Assembly (NCBI GenBank): GCA_021736215.1
Contig: JAIPGI010000004.1
Span: 1-64,000 of the forward strand
DNA: 64,000 bases
Origin: Candidatus Altimarinota bacterium
GTDB lineage: Bacteria; Patescibacteriota; Gracilibacteria; UBA4473
Direction: 5' to 3'
Under the pieces are notes generated by a model, which was not told where the DNA came from, searched no databases, and worked only from the letters and a program-made list of their open reading frames with translations. The translations under genes and the position numbers were made by a program. Of this stretch, positions 15,621 to 23,607 are shown piece by piece. Position 1 is the first letter of the stretch, and every line of letters starts with the position of its first letter.

Positions 15621-16511
15621 ATGATCATTCTCTCTATTCTCGCCTTCCTTGTTATTTTCTCTGTCCTCATTCTTGTTCATGAATTTGGACATTTTTATGT
15701 GGCTCGAAAATCTGGCGTCAAGGTCGAAGAATTCGGTCTCGGAATGGGAAAATGTCTCTGGAAAAAGAAAGTTGGGGAAGTGGATTACACACTCAATGCG
15801 GTTCCCTTCGGAGGATTTGTCCGAATGCTCGGAGAAGAAGAGGAATCTGGTGATCCACGAAGCTTCAACAAAGCCAAACTCTGGAAACGTATGGCAATCA
15901 CCTTGGCAGGAATTTGTATGAATTTCATGCTGACGATTATTTCGTTTACTATCCTTTTTACTATTGGGACGAACCCTATTCTTATTACCGAACAAGACGT
16001 GACCAAGGCTCAAGAACAAGGGCTTCTCGTTCTCGGCGACACTCTCGATGAAAATGGAAAACGAGATGTTCTCGAAATCCATCCTATCCAAAAGCCATTT
16101 CCTCAAAGTTTTGTTTTTGCCATCACAGAAAGTTGGAGAATCTCAAAAGCTATCATACAAAAAGCAGGAGAAATTCCTGTGAAACTTATTACTGAACGAA
16201 AATTTCCAGAAGGCATCGCTGGTCCCATCGGAATTGCTGAAATTACACACAAAGTTGTTCCACTGGGATTTTTTGCCGTTCTCAAACTCATGGCACTTCT
16301 CTCGCTTTCTTTGGGAGTCATGAATCTTCTTCCTATCCCCGCGTTGGATGGAGGACGATTTCTTTTTCAAATTATAGAATTAGTAACCTTCCGTCGCCCT
16401 CCAGAAAAATGGGAAAATGCCATTCACTTAACGGGTTATTTTCTTCTTATGGGACTATTGGTTCTCATTACTTGGAATGATATTTGGCGACTGATAGTAT
16501 CCCCTAGTTGA
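15621..16511 (+). CDS. rseP: RseP/site-2-protease family zinc metalloprotease lacking PDZ
   Basis: An intramembrane protease. HEFGH (residues 20-24) in the first membrane helix and NLLPIPALDGGRF near 232-245 supply the zinc ligands. The family motif FGGFVRMLGE is at about 60-69. Bacterial RseP proteins usually carry one or two PDZ domains between the second and third helices (350-450 aa). This one is only 296 aa, and the region between is about 60 residues without a GxG PDZ loop. Substrates are unknown; no anti-sigma factor is adjacent. Its TGA lies inside the -35 box of the next promoter. Confidence 0.88.
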   Translation: MIILSILAFLVIFSVLILVHEFGHFYVARKSGVKVEEFGLGMGKCLWKKKVGEVDYTLNAVPFGGFVRMLGEEEESGDPRSFNKAKLWKRMAITLAGICMNFMLTIISFTILFTIGTNPILITEQDVTKAQEQGLLVLGDTLDENGKRDVLEIHPIQKPFPQSFVFAITESWRISKAIIQKAGEIPVKLITERKFPEGIAGPIGIAEITHKVVPLGFFAVLKLMALLSLSLGVMNLLPIPALDGGRFLFQIIELVTFRRPPEKWENAIHLTGYFLLMGLLVLITWNDIWRLIVSPS

Positions 16512-16535
16512 CAACTTTTCATTTCTTCCTACAAT
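16508..16535 (+). promoter_or_regulatory. Predicted promoter of rplY
   Basis: A perfect TTGACA, a 16-bp spacer and TACAAT, 28 bp before the rplY start. The -35 overlaps the rseP stop codon. Confidence 0.65.
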
Positions 16536-16562
16536 CGCGCGGCATAGAAAATTCGTTATCCC

Positions 16563-17231
16563 ATGATGGTAGAAACCTTTTCGTTATCAGCTCAAAAAAG
16601 AGATTCTCATAAGCATTCCGCTCGGAGTGCACGAGTCGCAAAACGTGTCCCTGGAATCGTCTATGGGAAAGGTGTTGAGGCCATCTCTATTTCCATAGAG
16701 AATTCCGATATCCTCCGTGCCTACCGAAAAGCTGGACAATCGACTTTAATTGAACTTGATATTGATGGGAAAAAAGTAAAAGTTCTTATTCACCATGTAG
16801 ACCTCAATCCCGTAAAAAATACTATTCAACATGTCGATTTTTATGCAGTAAACCTCAAAGAAAAGACAGTGGTAAATGTTCCTTTTCATTTTATTGGGGA
16901 ATCTGATGCAATAAAAAATAAGAATGGAATTCTTATGCGTGAACATGACGAAATAGAAATTCGATGTTTCCCGACAGAAATCCCTGCTCACATCGATGTG
17001 GATATTTCCAAAATGGTAGAACTTCACGATCACATTACCCTTGCTGATTTGAATTTAGACTCAAAAAAACACGAAGTCATGAACTTCCATCTCGATTCAG
17101 TTATTTGTTCTATCGCCGCTCCTCGACAACAAGAAGAGGAGGAAACTCCAACTCCTGAAACAGAAGTAATCGGCGAAAAGAAAGACGAAGATTCGGAAGA
17201 AGGTAGCGAAAAAGACGAAAAAGCGGAATAA
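16563..17231 (+). CDS. rplY: 50S ribosomal protein L25 (Ctc form)
   Basis: It binds 5S rRNA in the large subunit. The 222-aa protein has the L25 domain (VPGIVYGKG, HHVDLNPVKNTIQHVDFYAV). A C-terminal TL5/Ctc beta domain (VNVPFHFIGESDAIK...LMREHDEIEIRC, HIDVDISKM) follows, then a highly acidic tail (EEEETPTPETE...EKDEKAE). The tail is usual for the long form. ATG 16563 is followed by a second Met at 16566. The next gene starts 10 bp after the stop. Confidence 0.94.
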   Translation: MMVETFSLSAQKRDSHKHSARSARVAKRVPGIVYGKGVEAISISIENSDILRAYRKAGQSTLIELDIDGKKVKVLIHHVDLNPVKNTIQHVDFYAVNLKEKTVVNVPFHFIGESDAIKNKNGILMREHDEIEIRCFPTEIPAHIDVDISKMVELHDHITLADLNLDSKKHEVMNFHLDSVICSIAAPRQQEEEETPTPETEVIGEKKDEDSEEGSEKDEKAE

Positions 17232-17241
17232 TCCGCTACGG

Positions 17242-18069
17242 ATGAAATTTTGCTCTAATGGAAAGTTTTTCACATCAAGCCACCAAGCGGGGGTGAATTG
17301 TTCCGTTGACGAAACTCAATTCGCAAAGTCTGTATTTGAGACCCTACGCACCTATCAAGGAAGTGTTATTTTTGCAAAAGAAGAACATCTTGATCGTCTT
17401 TGGAAGTCCGCTGAACTCCTCTCCATCGCGCTCCCTCCATTAAAGAAAAGCCCGAAAGAAACAAAACAATTTATTTCTGATTCTCTTGATGTATGCGTAA
17501 AGCATAATCATCTCGAAAAATCTGATTTACGCATCAAAGTCTTGGTAAGAAGTACACATTTTTGGATTACCACTGAAAAGTTAGTCCCTCTTTCTAAAGA
17601 GGAGTATGAAAAAGGCGTTGTCGTTGTTGATAAAACATTCGATCGTCCTTTTGCCTATGCGAAATATACAACTCCCGTGTACAAAAAAGTCATCGAATCT
17701 CAAGGTGATGCATTTGAAACGATATTCTTTGATACAGCTGGTTTTTTGAGAGAAGGGAATATTTCGAATGTTTTTGCTGTATTCGGAGATACAGTCATAA
17801 CCCCTGAACGAAACATTCTCCACGGGGTTACGCGGGAAAAAGTACTTTCCCTCCCTCTTTGGCAAAGGGGGAATGAGGGGGATTTACAGGTAGAAACCCG
17901 AGAAATCCATCGAGACGAACTTCTCACCGCTGATGAAATATTTCTGACCAATACCACCAAAGAAATTATTCCCGTACGAGAATGGAGGAATTGGCGAGGA
18001 ACGTCTTTTGAAGTAGCAAAAAAATTACGAAAGGAATTTCATCGTCAATTTATCATCTCCAAAAAATAA
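17242..18069 (+). CDS. Class IV aminotransferase (BCAT / ADC-lyase fold)
   Basis: A PLP enzyme of fold type IV: branched-chain or D-amino-acid aminotransferase, or 4-amino-4-deoxychorismate lyase. Seen are the catalytic-Lys region FAYAKYTTPVYKKV, DAFETIFFDTAGFLREGNISNVFAV and a C-terminal TADEIFLTNTTKEIIPV. Substrate cannot be told from these. A translated palindromic repeat (LPLWQRGNEGDLQVE, from about 17848) interrupts the region after the PLP-phosphate-binding GVTRE motif, in frame and without breaking the gene. It is the second gene of the rplY transcript. Confidence 0.85.
   Translation: MKFCSNGKFFTSSHQAGVNCSVDETQFAKSVFETLRTYQGSVIFAKEEHLDRLWKSAELLSIALPPLKKSPKETKQFISDSLDVCVKHNHLEKSDLRIKVLVRSTHFWITTEKLVPLSKEEYEKGVVVVDKTFDRPFAYAKYTTPVYKKVIESQGDAFETIFFDTAGFLREGNISNVFAVFGDTVITPERNILHGVTREKVLSLPLWQRGNEGDLQVETREIHRDELLTADEIFLTNTTKEIIPVREWRNWRGTSFEVAKKLRKEFHRQFIISKK
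17848..17887. repeat. Palindromic repeat inside the aminotransferase gene
   Basis: CCCTCCCTCTTTGGCAAAGG followed by GGGAATGAGGGGGATTT has the same design as the intergenic copies at 1187-1225 and 51832-51862: C-rich arm, short loop, G-rich arm and G-rich tail. Here it is read as protein (PLWQRGNEGDL). Confidence 0.65.
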
Positions 18070-18114
18070 TATTCTGTTCATATCAAATATTGTAAGCATA
18101 TAAAATAAACACTT

Positions 18115-18173
18115 AATACGAGATACGAAATACTGGATACTAGATACTAGATGCCTGATACTCAATACTCTTC
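18115..18173. repeat. Degenerate GATACTAGATACT tandem tract
   Basis: Units such as GAGATACGA, GGATACTA, GATACTA and GATGCCT recur between the aminotransferase and the fusion gene (convergent 3' ends). It is low-complexity intergenic sequence with no coding role. Confidence 0.55.
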
Positions 18174-19973
18174 TCAGCTTTCCATCAATTTCTCAATCTC
18201 TGCCTTACTCACTCGTCGAGGCATAGCCCTCTTGCGAGCTTTGATTTTTCCTCGCATTTTATAGTACCTCCACCATTCACTCAAAAGTTCTGTTTCAAAC
18301 ACCAAAATATACAAAAATACTTTCAAGTTATACCAAAATGTCGCTCCACGAACCTTACTTGAATATTCATCAGAAAAATTCTTTTCGAGCAAAATTTGAT
18401 GGTTGAGATAGGAAAGTCTGTTTACAAATGTTGATTTGCGAGAACGATTTCGAACGATATCAAGAGCTCTCCGTCCAATGGCTGGAATAGTGCGATCATG
18501 ATAGGCAACGGCATGAGGAGTATAGTGACATTTCCAACCAGCCCATTGAAATCGATAGGCCAAATCTATGTCTTCTTTGTACATAAACATAGACTCGTCA
18601 AAGTACTCTTTCTCCCCGTTTTCATTGAGAAAAGCAACATCCTCTAAGGCTTTTCGCCGATAGAGTACTGCGGCCCCAGAAACACCAAAAATTTCTCGAG
18701 GATGATCATACTGTCCATAATCAACATCTCCTTGTCCCATGTCCTCAAATCGATGTGATTTCAAAATACGGATACCCGCCGAATCAATAAAGTTTGTTTT
18801 TCCCAGTTCTCGCGCTCCCTTGAGGCTTTTTTGATACGCTTCAAAATCCCAGCGTTTTACTTTTCCTCCAGACGAACCAAAAATCGGCTTTTGTTCAATC
18901 GATTTTACCAGTTCAGAAACAAAATTAGGTTCAAAAATCATATCAATATTCACGCAAGCATAAAAATCGCACTCACTTTGTCTCAATATTTCATTATGAC
19001 TTTTCGCAAAACCAAGATTTTCTTGAGATTCTATGAATTTAATGTCGGGGAATTTCTCTTCCAGTGCGTCAATTGTGTGATCTTCTGAATCATTATCCAA
19101 AACAACGATCTCCATATTTTCATAATCCTGAGCAAGCAAAGAATTAAGACAAGGCTCTAAATAATCCTCGGAATTGTGGGTAATAACACCAACGGTTATC
19201 CGTGCCATATGATGGGAAAATTTCGTTTTGGCTAAATCTGGACGGCGAGCGCGAACTCTTTCTGGATCAAATGCCTCCTGAGCCAAAATACCAGCTTCCA
19301 GTAACGACTCGTGCGTTCCTGCATCAATCCACATACCGCTAATTTCAGCGGCCTGAAGCATGTTTTTATGAAGGTAAATTTTATTAACATCCGTAATTTC
19401 TAATTCTCCCCGTTTCGAGGGCTCAAGCGTACGAATAAAATCAAATACTTGATTGTCATAGAGATAAAATCCACTCTGAGCCAAATTTGATTTCGGCAAA
19501 GCTGGTTTTTCTTCAATAGATTTCACATTCCCATCCTCATCAATATCCACCACTCCAAATCGAGCAGCATCTTCAACTCTTTTTACAAATATTTTTGCTC
19601 CATGATCAAAATAATAAACATCTTCAGAAAAGTCGTCTTCGAAAATATTGTCAGACAAAACAACTGCAATCGAATCCCCTGCTGCAAAATCTTCCGCCAA
19701 ACTCAAGGCCTGAGCAATTCCCCCAGAACCATCTTGTATGCGGTAGGTAAAACTTACTCCCAAGTCGGATCCCGATCCCAAAAGAGCCATGAAATCTCCA
19801 GCATGCTCCGCTCCAGTAACAATAAGAATATCTCGTATCCCCGAACGCTTCAGCGTATCAATAGGATAATAGATCATAGGTTTATTAAAAATTGGCAAAA
19901 GATGCTTATTCGTCACTTTCGTGCTCGGAAAAAGCCTTGATCCCGTTCCCCCAGCCAAAATTATGCCTTTCAT
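18174..19973 (-). CDS. Sugar nucleotidyltransferase-glycosyltransferase fusion
   Basis: A 599-aa two-domain protein. Residues 1-245 are a short RmlA-like glucose-1-phosphate nucleotidyltransferase (GGTGSRLFPSTKVTNKHLLPI at the start, then LSDNIFEDD, EEKP and WIDAGTH). Residues from 258 on are a family 2 glycosyltransferase (ITVGVITHNSEDYLE, VVLDNDSED, NIDMIFEPN, FMYKEDIDLAYRFQWAG) with a C-terminal amphipathic helix region and basic end (KMRGKIKARKRAMPRR). One protein would thus activate a sugar and transfer one. A Met at the junction (HHMARITVG) marks where two genes were probably joined. No frameshift is needed to read it whole. Confidence 0.88.
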   Translation of the reverse strand: MKGIILAGGTGSRLFPSTKVTNKHLLPIFNKPMIYYPIDTLKRSGIRDILIVTGAEHAGDFMALLGSGSDLGVSFTYRIQDGSGGIAQALSLAEDFAAGDSIAVVLSDNIFEDDFSEDVYYFDHGAKIFVKRVEDAARFGVVDIDEDGNVKSIEEKPALPKSNLAQSGFYLYDNQVFDFIRTLEPSKRGELEITDVNKIYLHKNMLQAAEISGMWIDAGTHESLLEAGILAQEAFDPERVRARRPDLAKTKFSHHMARITVGVITHNSEDYLEPCLNSLLAQDYENMEIVVLDNDSEDHTIDALEEKFPDIKFIESQENLGFAKSHNEILRQSECDFYACVNIDMIFEPNFVSELVKSIEQKPIFGSSGGKVKRWDFEAYQKSLKGARELGKTNFIDSAGIRILKSHRFEDMGQGDVDYGQYDHPREIFGVSGAAVLYRRKALEDVAFLNENGEKEYFDESMFMYKEDIDLAYRFQWAGWKCHYTPHAVAYHDRTIPAIGRRALDIVRNRSRKSTFVNRLSYLNHQILLEKNFSDEYSSKVRGATFWYNLKVFLYILVFETELLSEWWRYYKMRGKIKARKRAMPRRVSKAEIEKLMES

Positions 19974-20050
19974 TGCGGTGGTATTGTGCCAAATTTTGAC
20001 AAAAAGAAAAGTCTTTTTTTAAAATATACTTCTAAAAAGAATGGAAATAC

Positions 20051-20079
20051 TTGGATTTTAGGCTTAGATATGGTACAAT
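20051..20079 (+). promoter_or_regulatory. Predicted promoter of the 787-aa gene
   Basis: TTGGAT, a 17-bp spacer and TACAAT. AAGGAG follows at 20080-20085, but 17 bp before the ATG, which is too far for a normal ribosome site. Confidence 0.45.
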
Positions 20080-20102
20080 AAGGAGAACAGATTGATCATA
20101 AT

Positions 20103-22466
20103 ATGAAAAAATTTATTGAATATTTTTTAGCCTCAGGAATAGCCTTTATGGTCTTTGCAACCATGCTGATTGCTGAAAACACACAATTTCAAGCACTCAG
20201 CAGGGTTCAAAACCCTTTTGAAAGTGCCGAAAAACTAGATCAAATAGTTGAAATCGAAAACAATCAAGGAGCAAAAGAAATATTCACTCCTTCTGCAGAA
20301 ATGTTCATATTGGAGCCAGGCTCTCGTATTGATTTCTCCGAAAAAAAACGGGCAATTATGCATGGAAAAGTTTTTGCAAGTTTTTATCTAATTAATGATG
20401 AAGATTATAGAAGAGCAGAAAATGCTCTTCGGGGAAGCGAAATATTTAAAATACAAGACTTTTCTCCAGCAGTGGGACAAATACAGATTGGTCCAATTTT
20501 AGTAAAAGCCCCTGGATCGACACTATTTATAGTAAGAGACGAGGATGCACAACGATCACAATTATATGTTTTTGGACACTCTGTGGAATTGTTTTTTGAT
20601 GGAATACAACATCCATTTATTATCCCCTCCGGTATGAGTGTGGACATTCGAGAGAATCTCATTACCGAAAAAACAGCCTCGCTTTTTCATTCCAAATTAA
20701 AAAAAGAGTTTAGAATGAAACCATTTTCCCTCTCTCTTACTCCTTCTTTAGAAAATATAACCGACGAAGAGAAAATGGCGCAAGGTCTTCGAGTAACGAA
20801 AATATGGGAAGATAAAATTAGAAATTTCGCACTTAATGCTCCAGAAAGTTGGCGCATTCAACACAAGGACTCATGGGGAACCAACATGTTACAAAACGTG
20901 ACCCAATTCCAAGATAAATTTGCATGGGGACTTTCTCAAAAAACAAAAGACAAAAGAAAATTCGAAGAATTATTGCGTCCATTTGTGAAAGCTCATTTCT
21001 TTATAAAAGATAGAAAAAAACTTCTTGCGGAGAGAGCTATTCAAGAATTTGAAAAATCTTTAGATAGTTTTATCTGGAAGGACATTTTGAATCGAGATGA
21101 GGAAATTCGAAGTCAGTGGGACATATTCCTTCGTGCCCATACAGCATGGATCCGCACGGTTTTCCCAGGAGATATGGAGGAGGTATTCAGTGACTTTTGG
21201 CTTGATTATTTTTCAAAGGATTCATTCAAAAAAATAGAAAAATCATTTTCTAATGCTGAACTCCTTTTTTCAAATCATTCCTATCGAAAAGCAAATGAAG
21301 AATTTGTGAAGCTGAGAGAACTTCTCGACACATTTGATATTGAAGAAATAAATCGTTTTGAAATAACAAAAATTCGACGACTTCTCGTAGAAATAATCCG
21401 GAATGAACCATTTTTCCAAACGGAAGACATGTTTGATTTTTATCGACTTCTTATTACTAAGGAAATTCTCCTTCATGAAGCTGATCCAGATTTTCAAGAT
21501 GAAATTAAACTAGAATCAGCACAAGATATACTGTCCTTTTTAAATAATTTTCTAGAAGATCGATCAAAAATAAATATCTCCCGTATTTTATTGAAAGGAT
21601 ATGAATCCCTACATATTGATGAAGTTGTCATAAGACTTGGTCGCGAGGTATTCACACCAGAAGAAAACGAGTTAATCGAATTCATTGCCCTTATTGGAAA
21701 TGCGGGAATGACCCAAGAAGAGTTGGATGCTATTAAAAACGCAAAGACTTATCAGGATGAATTGGATGCCCGTATTCAGGAACTACAAAATCAACGAAAA
21801 CAGAATATCCCGAATGAAACTACTGGAGAAGACACCCTCCATACCGTAGCAGGAATACAAAACGCAAAACAATTGAAAAGTTTTCTTGAAGAAAGCGGTA
21901 TTCAGACAAGTAGTATGATATTTAAAACGATTCGGGAAGAAAAACGAACTGAATTCTCGTCTGGAAGATGGAAGGGGTTAGCAGTATCTGGTGATTTTCA
22001 GTACTCAACACAGTTTTTTGGAACGTTTCAGGTGGGATTAATAAAAAATGAAAATCTTCATTCTCGATTTTTAGTAGGATTTTTAAAACAAATTGAAAAA
22101 GACAAGGAAACGGTTGAAACACCAGAAAATCAAGAAATTTTTGTTTCACAAACTACCCCTCGTTCTATTTTAGAAAGAAAGTTGGTACAAGAATCATTGG
22201 AATTGGAGGGGTTCATTGTTTCTCTTGATGATATCAAGATCATTGATCCAGAAATGAAAATCATGTCCGTACAAAAAGCAGCAATTAATAAAAAATACAA
22301 TGTTACGTTTATGTTTTTGAGGGAATCTCAAATTCTTTCCGAGGTAACTGTGACATTGGGAAAGAGTAAAATCGATTTCCGATCAGAGACATTTCCTGTT
22401 CAGGGAGCAGCATCAATACTCATTTCAAAAATAGAAAATCTGAATCGGGACGAAGAACAAAATTGA
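20103..22466 (+). CDS. Membrane-anchored 787-aa protein with FecR-like segment
   Basis: I do not recognise the whole protein. Residues 7-25 form one membrane anchor, with the rest outside. Residues about 55-195 read like a FecR-type beta domain: GSRIDFSEKKRAIMHGKVF, LVKAPGSTLFIV, LYVFGHSVELFF and FIIPSGMSVDI. This is followed by about 400 residues of charged helix and a mixed C-terminal domain (630-787). It is followed closely by the LysM-M23 peptidase, which has its own promoter, so a cell-wall role is possible but only inferred. Confidence 0.75.
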   Translation: MKKFIEYFLASGIAFMVFATMLIAENTQFQALSRVQNPFESAEKLDQIVEIENNQGAKEIFTPSAEMFILEPGSRIDFSEKKRAIMHGKVFASFYLINDEDYRRAENALRGSEIFKIQDFSPAVGQIQIGPILVKAPGSTLFIVRDEDAQRSQLYVFGHSVELFFDGIQHPFIIPSGMSVDIRENLITEKTASLFHSKLKKEFRMKPFSLSLTPSLENITDEEKMAQGLRVTKIWEDKIRNFALNAPESWRIQHKDSWGTNMLQNVTQFQDKFAWGLSQKTKDKRKFEELLRPFVKAHFFIKDRKKLLAERAIQEFEKSLDSFIWKDILNRDEEIRSQWDIFLRAHTAWIRTVFPGDMEEVFSDFWLDYFSKDSFKKIEKSFSNAELLFSNHSYRKANEEFVKLRELLDTFDIEEINRFEITKIRRLLVEIIRNEPFFQTEDMFDFYRLLITKEILLHEADPDFQDEIKLESAQDILSFLNNFLEDRSKINISRILLKGYESLHIDEVVIRLGREVFTPEENELIEFIALIGNAGMTQEELDAIKNAKTYQDELDARIQELQNQRKQNIPNETTGEDTLHTVAGIQNAKQLKSFLEESGIQTSSMIFKTIREEKRTEFSSGRWKGLAVSGDFQYSTQFFGTFQVGLIKNENLHSRFLVGFLKQIEKDKETVETPENQEIFVSQTTPRSILERKLVQESLELEGFIVSLDDIKIIDPEMKIMSVQKAAINKKYNVTFMFLRESQILSEVTVTLGKSKIDFRSETFPVQGAASILISKIENLNRDEEQN

Positions 22467-22490
22467 CGGAGTAGGAAATCTTTTTACAAT
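22463..22490 (+). promoter_or_regulatory. Predicted promoter of the LysM-M23 gene
   Basis: TTGACG, a 16-bp spacer and TACAAT, 17 bp before the ATG. The TGA of the preceding gene is inside the -35 box, the same arrangement as at rseP-rplY. Confidence 0.6.
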
Positions 22491-22506
22491 CTCTCGGTAA
22501 AAACGT

Positions 22507-23568
22507 ATGGCAAAATTTTTCTGGGAACCTCTCTCTCAATTTATACACCGGGCACTCCACTCTCCGTTTGGATTTCAGCTTATAACTCTTGGGATTTTTG
22601 TTTTCTTTCTTACAAGTTTCCGACCTCCTTACTTTTGGGGACAAGAGGAATATTTTGGAGAAGAATATTTTGGAGAAAAATCTATTTTATTCCCTATTTC
22701 AGAAGTAGGATTTCTCGACAATTTCGCAGGAGTACGAACCGCAGGGTTGAGGGAAGTATCTGTCGAAGATGAACAAGGCAATTTAGTCGTAAAAATACAA
22801 CCAAAAAAACGTGATACGGCCGTAACATACATCGCAAAATCAGGTGATAATCCATACAAAATTGCTCATAAATTTGGTATCACTCCATCAACACTTCTTT
22901 GGGCGAATGATTTAACTGCCAAAGAAACACTACAAGTCGGACGAAAACTCAGGATCCCCCCCCTTGATGGAGTTTACTACACCGTACAACAAAATGATAC
23001 GCTTGGTGATATAGCCAGTACACATAACATTGAACTATCAAAAATTTATGCTTATAACAAAATAACAAAGGACACTGCGTTATCAGTAGGCAAAGATATT
23101 TTTCTTCCTGATGCTAAAAAGATTTTTATTGCACGCCAACCATCTTCTGGTGTCGTCGAAAGTGGTGGCGCTGCCCCTGAAGCCGCAATTGAATCTATTG
23201 GCTTCGCTCTGCATCGTCCTACCAAAGGAGTTCTCACCCAAGGATACCATAAGGGACACTATGCCCTTGATATTGCTAATAAGCTTGATACTCCAATATA
23301 CGCTGCTGCTGCAGGAAAGGTGATCAAGTCCGAGGATGGATGGAATTATGGTTATGGGAATCATATTATTATCGATCATGGAAATGGTATAGAAACGCTC
23401 TATGCTCATCTCAATGAACGGAAAATAGAAGTAGGAGAAGAAATTAAAACTGGGCAACTTATTGGGCTTATGGGAAATAGTGGACGCGTATTCGGGCCAA
23501 CAGGAATTCATCTCCATTTCGAACTTCATGTCCGCGGAAGAAAGGTGAACCCTGCCAATTATTTCTAA
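22507..23568 (+). CDS. LysM and M23-peptidase domain protein
   Basis: A 353-aa cell-wall hydrolase or its scaffold. One N-terminal membrane helix lies at about 22-40. Two LysM repeats follow (YIAKSGDNPYKIAHKFGI...ANDLT and YTVQQNDTLGDIASTHNI...YNKI), then an M23 domain with zinc ligands H and D in GHYALDIA and HLHFEL near the end. It should bind peptidoglycan and cut peptide cross-links outside the membrane. The QEEYFGEEYFGEK stretch after the helix is a short internal repeat. The catalytic residues look complete. Confidence 0.92.
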   Translation: MAKFFWEPLSQFIHRALHSPFGFQLITLGIFVFFLTSFRPPYFWGQEEYFGEEYFGEKSILFPISEVGFLDNFAGVRTAGLREVSVEDEQGNLVVKIQPKKRDTAVTYIAKSGDNPYKIAHKFGITPSTLLWANDLTAKETLQVGRKLRIPPLDGVYYTVQQNDTLGDIASTHNIELSKIYAYNKITKDTALSVGKDIFLPDAKKIFIARQPSSGVVESGGAAPEAAIESIGFALHRPTKGVLTQGYHKGHYALDIANKLDTPIYAAAAGKVIKSEDGWNYGYGNHIIIDHGNGIETLYAHLNERKIEVGEEIKTGQLIGLMGNSGRVFGPTGIHLHFELHVRGRKVNPANYF

Positions 23569-23607
23569 AGGGATGAAATCCTCATGAAATCTTTGTTTGG
23601 CAGATGA

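Noticed and set aside
18115-18173. GATACTAGATACT tract as a structured tandem repeat or regulatory site
   Set aside because: Units are degenerate and lie between two convergent gene ends; it looks like common low-complexity intergenic filler.
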